64,000 nucleotides of DNA from Streptomyces fradiae ATCC 10745 = DSM 40063 (GTDB lineage Bacteria; Actinomycetota; Actinomycetes; Streptomycetales; Streptomycetaceae): NCBI RefSeq assembly GCF_008704425.1, contig NZ_CP023696.1:2032501-2096500 (forward strand), in the 5' to 3' direction. Shown here piece after piece: positions 17,960-26,911 of this stretch. The notes below the pieces were generated by a model. That model was not told the origin of the DNA. It made no database searches and saw only the letters and a program-made list of their open reading frames with translations. Position 1 is the stretch's first letter, and the number at the start of each line of letters is the position of its first letter. A program made the translations under genes and the position numbers.

Positions 17960-18454
17960 GGGTGGGTCGGCCGGGGGCGAGGTAAACGCCCCCGACAGGG
18001 TCGTCGGATGGAGGGGCGGCCGACCGTACCGGAGGCTCACCGGTCCGACGCCGGGCGGGCCGGCTCGGTGCGGGCGTGGGGGGGGCGAGGTGGGGGCCGA
18101 CGTGAGGAGCGGGGCGGGGCCGGGGGCGGGTCAGGGGCTGGGGGGTGGGGGGTGGGAGGCAGGGGTGGGGGGGTGGGGTGGAGTGGAGTGGGAAGCGGGA
18201 AGCGGGAAGCGGGGGGCGGGGGGCGGGGGGCGGGGGGCCGGGGGCGGGGGCGGGGCCCCGTGATGGCTGGTGGGGGACGAGGGCGCGGCGGGGTGGGGCC
18301 GGTCCGGTGGAGGGCGGGGTGCGGCCCTGTCTGCGCGGAGGCGGAGGGGACGCGTTTCGGCGGGGCGCCTGGGCGGCCGGGGATGCTCCGGGGCGGCGGT
18401 TCCGGGCGTGGGCCGGGGCGGCCATTCGGTTCCGGGGTGGGCCGGGGTGGCCGG
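17960..18454. repeat. Intergenic G-run region with quadruplex potential
   Basis: About 500 bp without a credible gene. From about 18055 to 18260 the plus strand consists of closely spaced G-tracts, including three copies of GGAAGCG and then four or more GGGGGGC units. Open frames here are compositional. The region separates two minus-strand genes, so the transcript would be C-rich and the non-template strand G-rich. Confidence 0.75.
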
Positions 18455-19030
18455 TCAGTGGGGGGTCGGCGTGGCGAAGAGGGGCGGCGCGGGGTGGGCC
18501 GCGGAGGGGGGAGTTCCGTCGAGGTTGACGTCGCTGCTGGCGGGAGCGGGGATCTGCTCGTCCCGGTCGCCGGAGGAGCCGCGGTACACGGCGGAGAAGG
18601 CCAGGGCGACCATGCCGAGCCCCATCAGGAGGGCGACGAGCCAGGCGACGGGGCGGTACCAGCGGTTGCCGGGGCGGTACGGGCGGAGGGCGCCGCCATA
18701 GGGGCCGTACGGGTCGTCGCCGCCGTACGAGTCGTGTGCGTACTCGTCCTCGTCGGAGCCGTCACGCCGGGCGTCGCGCGCGCCGCGGCGGTCGGGGTCG
18801 TACGGGTCGTCTTCGGGGGGCGGACCGCCTCGGGCCCTCGCGGCGTCGGCCTCGGCGCGGGCCTTGGCGGCGGCGAGCAGTCTCTCGACGGCGGTCGGCT
18901 CGTGGACCCGGGCGGCCCGCACGAAGTCCTCGTCGAACACCACGGAGGCGAAGTCCTCGTCGGCGCCTCCGCGGTCGTCGTCGGGCTCCCAGCCGTCCTG
19001 GAACGGCCTGCCCCCCACGTCGTCCGGCAC
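18455..19030 (-). CDS. Small membrane protein with the same VVFDEDFVRAAR motif
   Basis: A 191-residue protein. The acidic N-terminus carries VVFDEDFVRAARVHEPTAVE near residues 30-50, nearly the same motif as in the gene at 16693. An Asp/Tyr/Gly-rich linker (DDPYGPYGG) follows, then one helix near residues 128-150 (AWLVALLMGLGMVALAFSAVY) and a short Pro/Ser-rich outer tail. The GTG start at 19030 has only a weak ribosome site. It lies just downstream of proA, 99 bp away, on the same strand. Function is unknown; the shared motif suggests both proteins dock to the same cytoplasmic partner. Confidence 0.8.
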   Translation of the reverse strand: MPDDVGGRPFQDGWEPDDDRGGADEDFASVVFDEDFVRAARVHEPTAVERLLAAAKARAEADAARARGGPPPEDDPYDPDRRGARDARRDGSDEDEYAHDSYGGDDPYGPYGGALRPYRPGNRWYRPVAWLVALLMGLGMVALAFSAVYRGSSGDRDEQIPAPASSDVNLDGTPPSAAHPAPPLFATPTPH

Positions 19031-19129
19031 GGTCTCAGGGTAGACCCGGACGCGGTGGTTCGGCAGGGAGAGGACGGAACCTCCCCCTGCCGGACCGCAC
19101 GGGACCGCGGGGGCCGTCCGGCCGGGCTC

Positions 19130-20431
19130 CTATCGGATGTGGCCGTCGCCGGTGACGATGTACTTGGTCGACGTGAGCTCCGGCAGGCCCATGGGACCGC
19201 GGGCGTGGAGCTTCTGCGTGGAGATGCCGATCTCGGCGCCGAAGCCGAACTGGCCGCCGTCGGTGAACCGGGTGGAGGCGTTCACGGCGACCGTGGTGGA
19301 GTCCACCAACTGGGTGAACCGGCGGGCGGCGGCCTGCGACGTGGTGACGATCGCCTCGGTGTGGCCGGACGTCCACAGGCGGATGTGGGCCACGGCGGCG
19401 TCCAGCGAGTCGACGACGGCCGCGGCGATGTCGTACGAGAGGTACTCGGTCTCCCAGTCCTCCGCGGTGGCGGGGACGACGGTGGCCTTGGAGCCCTCCG
19501 CGTACGGCAGGACCCGCTCGTCGCCGTGGACGGTGACGCCGGCCTCGGCGAGTGCCTCCAGGGCGCGCGGCAGGAACCGGGGGGCGATGTCCTGGTGGAC
19601 GAGGAGGGTCTCGGCGGCGTTGCAAACGCTGACGCGCTGCGCCTTGGAGTTGATCAGGATGTCGACGGCCATGTCGATGTCGGCCTCGGCGTCGACGTAC
19701 ACGTGGCAGTTGCCGGTGCCGGTCTCGATGACGGGGACCGTGGACTCCTCCACGACCGTGCGGATCAGGGAGGCGCCGCCGCGCGGGATGAGGACGTCGA
19801 CGAGGCCGCGCGCCCGCATCAGCTCGCGCACCGAGTCGCGGGACTCGCCCGGCACGAGCTGGACGGCGTCCGCCGGGAGGCCGGCGCCGCCGACGGCGTC
19901 GCGCAGGACCCGGACGAGGGCGGTGTTGGAGGCGTACGCCGAGGAGGAGCCGCGCAGCAGGACGGCGTTGCCGGCCTTCAGGCAGAGGGCGGCGGCGTCG
20001 ACGGTGACGTTGGGCCGGGCCTCGTAGATGATGCCGACCACGCCCAGCGGGACGCGGACCTGCCGCAGGTCCAGGCCGTTGGGGAGGGTGGAGCCGCGGA
20101 CGACCTCACCGACCGGGTCGGGCAGCGCGGCGACGTGCCGGACGTCGGCGGCGATGGCCCGGACCCGCTCGGGGGTGAGGGTGAGCCGGTCGACCACGGA
20201 CTCGCTGGTGCCGGCCTCCCGGGCCTTCGCCACGTCCTCGGCGTTCGCCTGGACGATCTCGGCGGTGCGGACTTCGAGGGCGTCGGCCATGGCCAGCAGC
20301 GCGTCGTCCTTCGCCGCGCGCGGAAGCGGCGCGATATCGGCGGCGGCCGCACGGGCCCGGTAGGCGGCCTGCGCCACCGGCGACATGGCGTCGTACGGGT
20401 TCATGGACGGGGAGGCGGATTGCGAGGTCAT
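19130..20431 (-). CDS. proA: Glutamate-5-semialdehyde dehydrogenase (gamma-glutamyl phosphate reductase)
   Basis: Second step of proline synthesis: NADPH-dependent reduction of gamma-glutamyl phosphate. The 433 residues show the ALDH-like ProA fold with [20 protein letters not shown], the family motif IPRGGASLI, and the catalytic Cys in [15 protein letters not shown]. The C-terminus carries [20 protein letters not shown]. The ATG at 20431 ([14 protein letters not shown]) is chosen; the upstream extension to 20851 is non-conserved. proB lies 0.9 kb upstream with one hypothetical gene between, as in other streptomycetes. Confidence 0.97.
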   Translation of the reverse strand: MTSQSASPSMNPYDAMSPVAQAAYRARAAAADIAPLPRAAKDDALLAMADALEVRTAEIVQANAEDVAKAREAGTSESVVDRLTLTPERVRAIAADVRHVAALPDPVGEVVRGSTLPNGLDLRQVRVPLGVVGIIYEARPNVTVDAAALCLKAGNAVLLRGSSSAYASNTALVRVLRDAVGGAGLPADAVQLVPGESRDSVRELMRARGLVDVLIPRGGASLIRTVVEESTVPVIETGTGNCHVYVDAEADIDMAVDILINSKAQRVSVCNAAETLLVHQDIAPRFLPRALEALAEAGVTVHGDERVLPYAEGSKATVVPATAEDWETEYLSYDIAAAVVDSLDAAVAHIRLWTSGHTEAIVTTSQAAARRFTQLVDSTTVAVNASTRFTDGGQFGFGAEIGISTQKLHARGPMGLPELTSTKYIVTGDGHIR

Positions 20432-20706
20432 GACCGCAGGGTAATGCGCCGCCCCCTGGGCCGTCCCCCGTATGTACCGCTCCGTCCCGCTCTGCGAGAT
20501 GGAGCGGGAGGAGGGCGGGCTCTGCCTCTCGGGGCCCGGCGGTCTCGCGCTCGACCGGGGGGCGGCGGGCCAGCAGGGTGCATGGGTGGCGCCGGACGCG
20601 CAGGGGCAGCGGGGCGACGGCGTCGCGTCCGGCACCGGGTGGTGCCGGACGGGTGCCGGGCGCGTGCCGCCGGGTGCCGCTCCCCCGGCCGGGCAGTGTG
20701 GCCGAA

Positions 20707-21171
20707 TCAGTACGGGTGCACGCCGACCGGGGCGGCCGGCGGCGGGCCGTACCCCTCCGCGATGCGCTGGTGGTACGTCTCGCGGTCGATGACCTCCAGG
20801 CCGACGATCTCCCACGGCGGGAGCTGGGCGCTCTGCCGGTGCTCGCCCCACAGGCGCAGGGCGACGGCGGCCGCGTCGTGCAGGTCGCGGGCCTCCTCCC
20901 AGTACCGGATCTCGGCGTGGTCGGTGGCGTATCTGCTGGTCAGCAGGAACGGATGGTCATGGGCGAGCTGTTCCAGCGCCCGCCGGACGTCCGCCAGCGG
21001 GGCCGCGCGGCCCGACACGCAGAGCGTGATGTGCCACAGCCTGGACAGCGGCCGCTCCGGCGTGCGGTCGGCCGTCCCCGGGCCCCTGCGCGTGTCCGTG
21101 CCCGCGGTCGGGCCCTCACCGGCCGCGGACCGGCGGGCGGCGTCGTCGAAATCGGCCCCCGGCCTCGACAC
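20707..21171 (-). CDS. Conserved hypothetical protein between proA and proB
   Basis: A 154-residue soluble protein. The first 40 residues are low-complexity and may not be translated; the compact part begins near [19 protein letters not shown]. It is rich in His/Trp/Tyr and predicts an alpha/beta fold ([20 protein letters not shown], then [20 protein letters not shown]). The segment [17 protein letters not shown] resembles small proteins found beside proA in streptomycetes, from memory. There are no catalytic or membrane motifs. The start is uncertain (GTG 21171 used). Confidence 0.7.
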   Translation of the reverse strand: MSRPGADFDDAARRSAAGEGPTAGTDTRRGPGTADRTPERPLSRLWHITLCVSGRAAPLADVRRALEQLAHDHPFLLTSRYATDHAEIRYWEEARDLHDAAAVALRLWGEHRQSAQLPPWEIVGLEVIDRETYHQRIAEGYGPPPAAPVGVHPY

Positions 21172-21351
21172 TCGTCAAGGCACGTTCGGTCGTCCCGCGG
21201 GGCACAGCCCCTGGGCGCGCTCGTCTCACCGGCGGCCTCCTGTTGATGCGTTGTCGTGCTGTCACCCCGCTTACCCCCCTGACAAAGTTGACCAGTCACA
21301 GACGGCACTTGGGGCGGTTTTGGCGAAGGTTCCCGGGGGTTGACCCGACTT

Positions 21352-22488
21352 TCAGCCGTTCCAGGGGTGGAGGACGACCAGATCGTCCCTGTGTACGACC
21401 TCGCGCTCGTACGCGGAGCCCAGTTCCCTCGCCAGCTCCTTGGTGGAGCGGCCGAGCAGCTGCGGGATCTCCTTGGCGTCGAAGTTGACCAGGCCGCGGG
21501 CGACCGGGCGGCCGTGGGCGTCGCGCAGCTCGACCGGCTCGCCCGCGCCGAACTCGCCCTCGACGGCGGCGATGCCGGCGGGCAGCAGCGACTTCCTGCC
21601 GTGCACGACGGCCCGTACGGCGCCCTCGTCGAGGATGAGCGCGCCCCGCGGGGCGGAGGCGTGCGCGAGCCACAGCAGCCGCCCGGCGGAGCGGCGCCCG
21701 GTGCGGTGGAAGTACGTGCCGGTGTCCCGTCCGGCGAGGGCGTCGGCGGCGCGGCTGGCGGACGTGAGGACGACGGGGATGCCCGCGGCCGCCGCGATGC
21801 GGGCCGCCTCGACCTTGGTGACCATGCCGCCCGTGCCGACGCCGGCCTTTCCGGCGGAGCCGATCTCGATGCCCTCGAGGTCCTGCGGGCCGCGCACCTC
21901 CTCGATGCGGGAGGTGCCGGGGCGGCTCGGGTCGCCGTCGTACAGGCCGTCCACGTCGGACAGGAGCACCAGCAGGTCGGCGCGGACGAGGTGGGCGACG
22001 AGCGCGGCGAGCCGGTCGTTGTCGCCGAAGCGGATCTCGTCCGTGGCGACGGTGTCGTTCTCGTTGACGATCGGCATGGCGCCCATGGCGAGGAGCTGTT
22101 CCAGCGTCCGGTAGGCGTTGCGGTAGTGGGCGCGGCGGCTCATGTCGTCGCTGGTGAGGAGGATCTGCCCGACGCGCGCGCCGTACCGGGCGAAGGACGC
22201 GGTGTAGCGGGCGACGAGGAGGCCCTGGCCGACGCTGGCGGCGGCCTGCTGCCGGGCGAGGTCCTTGGGGCGCCGGTCGAGGCCGAGCGGGGCGAGGCCG
22301 GCGGCGATGGCGCCGGAGGAGACGAGGACGACTTCCCGCCCGCCCGCGTCGCGCACCTTGGCGAGTACGTCGACGAGCGCGTCGACGCGGTCGGCGTCGA
22401 GTCCGCCCGACGCTGTGGTCAGGGAGGACGAGCCGACCTTGACGACGATCCTGCGGGCTTCCGCCACGTACTGCCTTGCCTGTGTCAC
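21352..22488 (-). CDS. proB: Glutamate 5-kinase
   Basis: First and feedback-controlled step of proline synthesis: ATP-dependent phosphorylation of glutamate. The 378 residues start with the amino-acid-kinase core (RIVVKVGSSSLTT, VLVSSGAIAAG, PIVNENDTVA, FGDNDRLAALVA, and KAGVGTGGMVTKVEAA) and end with a PUA domain (GALILDEGAVRAV, GEPVELRDAHGRPVARG). Length and domain order match long-form ProB with the C-terminal PUA domain. The GTG/ATG start at 22488 gives MTQARQYVAEARR. ProA is two genes downstream. Confidence 0.97.
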   Translation of the reverse strand: MTQARQYVAEARRIVVKVGSSSLTTASGGLDADRVDALVDVLAKVRDAGGREVVLVSSGAIAAGLAPLGLDRRPKDLARQQAAASVGQGLLVARYTASFARYGARVGQILLTSDDMSRRAHYRNAYRTLEQLLAMGAMPIVNENDTVATDEIRFGDNDRLAALVAHLVRADLLVLLSDVDGLYDGDPSRPGTSRIEEVRGPQDLEGIEIGSAGKAGVGTGGMVTKVEAARIAAAAGIPVVLTSASRAADALAGRDTGTYFHRTGRRSAGRLLWLAHASAPRGALILDEGAVRAVVHGRKSLLPAGIAAVEGEFGAGEPVELRDAHGRPVARGLVNFDAKEIPQLLGRSTKELARELGSAYEREVVHRDDLVVLHPWNG

Positions 22489-22787
22489 GGGGCGAGGCTA
22501 TGCCAGCGGGGAGCGTCGGCGCGCGCCTGTTCCATCCGATGGACAGCTTTCTGGACACGCCGGGCGCGGGTCCCCGCCGGGTCGCGGGGGACCGCGGCGG
22601 AGGGGGGCCGGGCGGCCCGTACGCGCCCTCCGAGGCGGGTGCGGGCCCCCGGCGCCGTCGCCGGGGCGCGGGGATGCGCGGGGAGCCGGGGCGGGGCCGC
22701 GCCGGGAGCCGGGGGCGGGGCCGCGCGGCGGGCCGTGGCCCGGGGCCGGACCCCGGCACGGGCCTGGGCCCGCGGGCACGGGTGTGG
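22489..22787. other. Intergenic, no gene seen
   Basis: About 300 bp of extremely GC-rich sequence between proB and the polyol-phosphate transferase. It contains degenerate GGGGCGGGGCCGCGC-type repeats (22680-22750) and no frame with convincing motifs. Confidence 0.6.
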
Positions 22788-24977
22788 TCAGCCGACCGCC
22801 GTCGGTTCGGCGGCGGCGCCGGTCTCCTCCGCCACGGCTTCCGGGCTGTCGTCGCCGACGCCCTGCGGCGCGGCGCCGTCCTCGCGGTCCAGCTCGCCGA
22901 TGGTCTGCCCGGCGAGCCGCTGCGCCACGCCCTCGTTGCGGGCCACCGCCTTGGCGGTGAGCGCGCGTACGGCGGCGTTGAAGCGCTCCAGGGAGGTGGG
23001 TTCGTCCGGGCCGAGCAGGTACAGCTTCAGGGCGCGGCGCTCCGCGGCCGTCCGGTCGGCGGCCGGGTCGGCGACGGCGGCGAGCAGTTCGTCCAGTTCG
23101 GCGGCGCTGTTGGAGAGGACGACGGCCGCGCGTACGGCGGTGTTCTGGCGGCGGAACTCGTCCGCGCCGACGCCGGCGGAGTCGGTCACCGCGTACGGCT
23201 TGCCGCTGGCGATGAAGTCGGAGACGACGCTGGAGATGTCGGAGACCATGCCGTCGGACTCGTTGAAGCAGTCGTACAGGTGGGGCTGGGCGCCGGTGAC
23301 GACGCGGTGCTCCCACCAGCCGAAGGAGCGCCAGTAGGCGTCGTTCCACTCGGCGCGCAGCCGCTTGACCTCGGCGAGGCGGTGCGGGTCGGCGAGGGAG
23401 ACGCGGGAGGTCTCGGCCTCGTCGGTGCCCTTGCGGCCGGGGCTCGCGAGGGCGGCGAGGCGGGCCTCGACGCGGGCGAGTTCGGCGCGGGCGGCGGCCT
23501 GGCCGGCCTGCGCGGCGGCGGCCTCGCGGATCCAGCGCGGGTCGGCGGCGCGGCGGGCGGCGGCCTCGGTGATCATCGCGCGGACGCGCTCGTCGACGGC
23601 CTTGGCCTTCTTGTTCACCAGGCCGGTGAAGGGGTGCGGCTTGTAGACGAGGCGGACCGGCTCGGGGGCGTCGAGGAGCCGCCGGACGATGTTCTCGCCG
23701 GCGAGGAGGAGCGAGGTGTTGCCGGGGTTGCCGTCCCAGCCCTCCCAGGTGGGGGCGTACAGGATGGTCGGGATCGGGTTCTTCGGCGCGCCGGTCCAGG
23801 TCTGGATGGGGGCCAGCTGGGGGCGGCCGACCTCGGCGATGTCCTCGTCGCGGACGCCGACGTCGGCGAGGGCGTACCGGTCGCGGCCGGCGCGGCCGGC
23901 GGTCCACACCTCGTCGTACACCTTGGAGAACGGGTTGACGCTGGCGAGCTTGTCGCTGTCGCCGTGGCCGATGAAGACGTGCTTGGAGGTGGGCACGCGC
24001 AGCATGTGGATGTTCTTGCCGACGTTGGCCGGGTAGAGCGTGACGCGGAGCGAGGACCAGTCGCGGGCCATCATGTGCTGGCCGCCCGGGATGCACAGGA
24101 CGGGCACGGCGGTGTCGCCCAGCTTCGGGACGAGGTTGCGCTCGCGCATGACGATGATGGGCCGTCCGTCGACCTGCTCCATGGTGTCCAGCCACATGTT
24201 GACCTGGTAGGCAGCGTCGTCGGAGCCGGAGAAGTAGAGGGCGACGGTCGGCTGGTACTCGCGCAGCCAGGTGTCGACGGCCTTGAGGACGGTGCCGGCG
24301 CCGGGGACGCGGCGCTTGCGGCGGGCGTACGGCAGGAGCAGCAGGATGGAGAGGACGGCGAGGCCCAGGGTGGTGGCGATGCCCGCGTACGCGAAGGCGG
24401 CGCGGCCGGTGACGACGGCGGTGACGACGCCCGCGACGGCGGGCAGGTCGAGGTGGAGCATCTTCTCGCCCGCCCGGTGCAGGAGGGCGCGCGGCGGGGC
24501 GTCGGGGATGCGCACGCCGTGCAGGTCGACGTTGCGGGTGACCACCGGCAGGGTGCGGCGGAGCCTGATGAAGGCGACGAGGGCGCCGTGCGGGGCCTGG
24601 AGTCCGTAGAAGAGGAGGAAGCAGGCGACCGCGGCGTAGAAGACCGGCTGCTCGGCGAGGTTCTCGCGGGCGAGGAGCAGGACGAGGAGCAGCTGGCGCA
24701 GGAGGAAGCGGATCGGCAGCCCCACGCGGACGCTGTTGAGGCGGTTGACGAGGTGGCTCTTCTTCTGGTGCAGGTACCAGTCGGCGGCGTAGGTGGCGGC
24801 GCCGGCTCCCGCGAACAGCCAGATGTTCGGGATCAGCGCGGCGAGCGCGAGGCAAGGGAACGCGAGTCCCAGGAGGACTGCCGCGGCCAGCTCCGACCTG
24901 CTGCCCACCCGGGCCAGTCGAATGACGGTCGAAATCACGTGGAACCTGCTCCAGACGGGGATGCCGGTTGTTTCCAT
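22788..24977 (-). CDS. CDP-glycerol/CDP-ribitol glycerophosphotransferase family, membrane-anchored
   Basis: Teichoic-acid-type polymerase (TagF/TarL family) that adds polyol-phosphate units from CDP-alditol. The C-terminal catalytic domain shows HGDSDK in FIGHGDSDKLASVNPFSK, the YAPTWEGW segment, YKPHPF, and the closing SDISSVVSDFIASGKPYAV. Unlike soluble TagF, the first 250 residues include several transmembrane helices (for example ELAAAVLLGLAFPCLALAAL and VFYAAVACFLLFYGLQ). A charged Ala/Arg insertion near residues 465-500 is lineage-specific. I used the ATG at 24977 (METTGIPV); 25037 is also open. The next gene upstream makes the likely CDP-ribitol donor, so the two form a wall-polymer module. 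Confidence 0.88.
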   Translation of the reverse strand: METTGIPVWSRFHVISTVIRLARVGSRSELAAAVLLGLAFPCLALAALIPNIWLFAGAGAATYAADWYLHQKKSHLVNRLNSVRVGLPIRFLLRQLLLVLLLARENLAEQPVFYAAVACFLLFYGLQAPHGALVAFIRLRRTLPVVTRNVDLHGVRIPDAPPRALLHRAGEKMLHLDLPAVAGVVTAVVTGRAAFAYAGIATTLGLAVLSILLLLPYARRKRRVPGAGTVLKAVDTWLREYQPTVALYFSGSDDAAYQVNMWLDTMEQVDGRPIIVMRERNLVPKLGDTAVPVLCIPGGQHMMARDWSSLRVTLYPANVGKNIHMLRVPTSKHVFIGHGDSDKLASVNPFSKVYDEVWTAGRAGRDRYALADVGVRDEDIAEVGRPQLAPIQTWTGAPKNPIPTILYAPTWEGWDGNPGNTSLLLAGENIVRRLLDAPEPVRLVYKPHPFTGLVNKKAKAVDERVRAMITEAAARRAADPRWIREAAAAQAGQAAARAELARVEARLAALASPGRKGTDEAETSRVSLADPHRLAEVKRLRAEWNDAYWRSFGWWEHRVVTGAQPHLYDCFNESDGMVSDISSVVSDFIASGKPYAVTDSAGVGADEFRRQNTAVRAAVVLSNSAAELDELLAAVADPAADRTAAERRALKLYLLGPDEPTSLERFNAAVRALTAKAVARNEGVAQRLAGQTIGELDREDGAAPQGVGDDSPEAVAEETGAAAEPTAVG

Positions 24978-25077
24978 AAGGCGTTTCGCTCTGTGAAGAC
25001 GGGCTTCACCGAGCGGGCCCCCGCATTCGCGAATCACTCGCTGATGCGGGGGCCCGGGAATTCACATCCTGTGAGTA

Positions 25078-26589
25078 TTACACATCTTCCTGACGGTCGA
25101 GCACGGCGGCCAGGGCCTGCTCGAAGCCGGACGCCTCGCCCGCCGCGCGGGTGGGGTCCTGCTGCCGTACGTCGATGACGTGGCCGGTCAGCTCGGAGAG
25201 GAGGACGTCGAGGGAGGTGCGGGCGACGGCCTCGGAGGAGAGCAGCGTACCGGCGGGCTCCTGGCCGAAGGCCTTGGTCCGCATGGGCGTGGCGGTGCGC
25301 TCCGGATTGACGCAATTCACGCGGATTCCGTCGGCCGCCCATTCGTCGGAGAGGGCCTGCGTGAGATTCACCATGGCCGCCTTGGTGGACGAATAGAGGC
25401 TGTACTCGGCGCGGCCCCGGGTGTAGCTGGAGGAGGTGTAGAGGAGAAGCTGCCCCTTGGTCTCCACGAGATACTTGTAGGAGGCTCGCGCGATCTGTAC
25501 GGGCGCCAGGTAATTGACGTTCAGGGCTTCCTGGATGGTGGCGCTGTCGGTTTCCGCGAGCTTGCCGATGCGCAGGACGCCGGCGGTGTTGATGACGTAG
25601 TCGACGCGGCCGGTCTCGGCGTACGCGGTGGCGAGGGCGTCCTCGACGTGCTGCGGGTTCTCGACGTGGGTGCCGGTGGTGGAGCGGCCGAGCGCGTAGA
25701 CGCGGGCGCCGTACCGCTCGGCGAGGACGGCGATGTCGGCGCCGATGCCGTAGGACCCGCCGAAGACGACGAGCGTGCGGCCGGAGAGGAGCTCGCGGTA
25801 GGCGTCCTCGCCGGCTTGGGCGGGGGCGGCGGTGGAGGCGAGCTGGAACAGCTTGTCGGCGATGAAGACGTCGACGGGCTGTGTCACCTTCATGTTGTAC
25901 TCGTCGCCGGGCACGACGTGGATCGGCACGTCCGGGAGGTACTTGAGGACGACCGTGCAGTCGTCGGTCGCCTGGAAGTGGGGGTCGCCGGCCGCGATCT
26001 CGTACGCCCTGCGGATCGTGGAGAGCTTGAACGCCTGCGGGGTCTGGCCGCGGCGCAGCCGGGAGCGGTCCGGGACCTCCGTGATGAACTCGCCGTCCTC
26101 GCCGTGCGTGCGGGTCACGATGATCGTGTCGGCGGAGGGGATGGCGACGTCCACGGCCTGGTACCGGTCGAGGGCCGCCACGCAGTCCTCGATCACTCGC
26201 TGTGACAGGAGGGGGCGTACGGCGTCGTGGAAGAGGACGTTCAGGTCCTCGCCCTCGGCGAGGCCCTCACCGAGTGCGCGGATGGCCCGCTCGGTGGTCT
26301 CGTTGCGGGTGGAGCCGCCCTCGATGATCCGCGTGATCTTGGTCAGCCCGGCCTTGGCGACGATCTTCTCGACGTCGGCCACGAAGCCCGGCGCCATCAG
26401 GACGATGACGTCGTCGACGCATTCCGCCTGCTCGAAGATGGTGAGCGTGTGCTCGATGACCGGCTTGCCCGCGATCTTCAGCAGCTGCTTCGGGATGGAC
26501 AGTCCCACGCGCTGGCCGGTCCCGCCCGCGAGGACGACGGCGGTGGTGCGGGTCTTGGCTTCACGAGGCGCGGACGAAGGCGCAGACAC
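25078..26589 (-). CDS. Bifunctional CDP-ribitol synthase: IspD/TarI-like cytidylyltransferase fused to SDR reductase
   Basis: The 503-residue fusion has the order of Haemophilus Bcs1. Residues 1-255 form a cytidylyltransferase (TAVVLAGGTGQRVGLSIPKQ, then VLFHDAVRPLLS and RGQTPQAF). Residues 265-503 form a short-chain dehydrogenase with a GGSYGIGADIA nucleotide loop, NTAGVL, and the catalytic YSLYSSTK (YxxxK). The expected activity is NADPH reduction of ribulose-5-phosphate to ribitol-5-phosphate and coupling with CTP to CDP-ribitol. IspD itself is not fused to an SDR, so an isoprenoid role is unlikely. It lies 100 bp upstream of the CDP-alditol transferase on the same strand. The sugar specificity (ribulose or another ketose) is inferred. 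Confidence 0.85.
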   Translation of the reverse strand: MSAPSSAPREAKTRTTAVVLAGGTGQRVGLSIPKQLLKIAGKPVIEHTLTIFEQAECVDDVIVLMAPGFVADVEKIVAKAGLTKITRIIEGGSTRNETTERAIRALGEGLAEGEDLNVLFHDAVRPLLSQRVIEDCVAALDRYQAVDVAIPSADTIIVTRTHGEDGEFITEVPDRSRLRRGQTPQAFKLSTIRRAYEIAAGDPHFQATDDCTVVLKYLPDVPIHVVPGDEYNMKVTQPVDVFIADKLFQLASTAAPAQAGEDAYRELLSGRTLVVFGGSYGIGADIAVLAERYGARVYALGRSTTGTHVENPQHVEDALATAYAETGRVDYVINTAGVLRIGKLAETDSATIQEALNVNYLAPVQIARASYKYLVETKGQLLLYTSSSYTRGRAEYSLYSSTKAAMVNLTQALSDEWAADGIRVNCVNPERTATPMRTKAFGQEPAGTLLSSEAVARTSLDVLLSELTGHVIDVRQQDPTRAAGEASGFEQALAAVLDRQEDV

Positions 26590-26646
26590 AGGGACGACCT
26601 ACCTTGCTATGGCTCGGGGACGGGCTGATGGTCGCACCCTCCGTGA

Positions 26647-26667
26647 CCGTCCCGCAAGGCGGGACGG
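26647..26667 (-). terminator. Short hairpin between glycosyltransferase and CDP-ribitol synthase genes
   Basis: CCGTCCCGC and GCGGGACGG pair perfectly around AAG. It sits in the 322-bp gap between the gene ending at 26912 and the start at 26589. It may terminate the upstream message; the rest of the gap shows no gene. Confidence 0.45.
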
Positions 26668-26911
26668 AGGGGGCGGTTTCTTGCCGGACACCGGCAGTTC
26701 ACCGTGTGGCCAGCCGGGTTGCGGGAGGCGGGAGCGGCGGCCGTGGTGACGGACGGCACACGGCCCGGCGGTGCGGGAGGGCTGGTGCACCGGGCGCGAC
26801 CGGGGCGCGGGCGTCCCCGGCCGGACGCGCCGGGCCGGGGTCGGGCCGGGTCGGGCTGGTGGGCGGTCCCTCACCGGCCCTGGCGGGCGAGCCCTCACCG
26901 GCTGCGGCCGG

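Noticed and set aside
17789..21343. 1184-codon plus-strand open frame
   Set aside because: It crosses several well-supported minus-strand genes, including all of proA, and has no recognisable domain.
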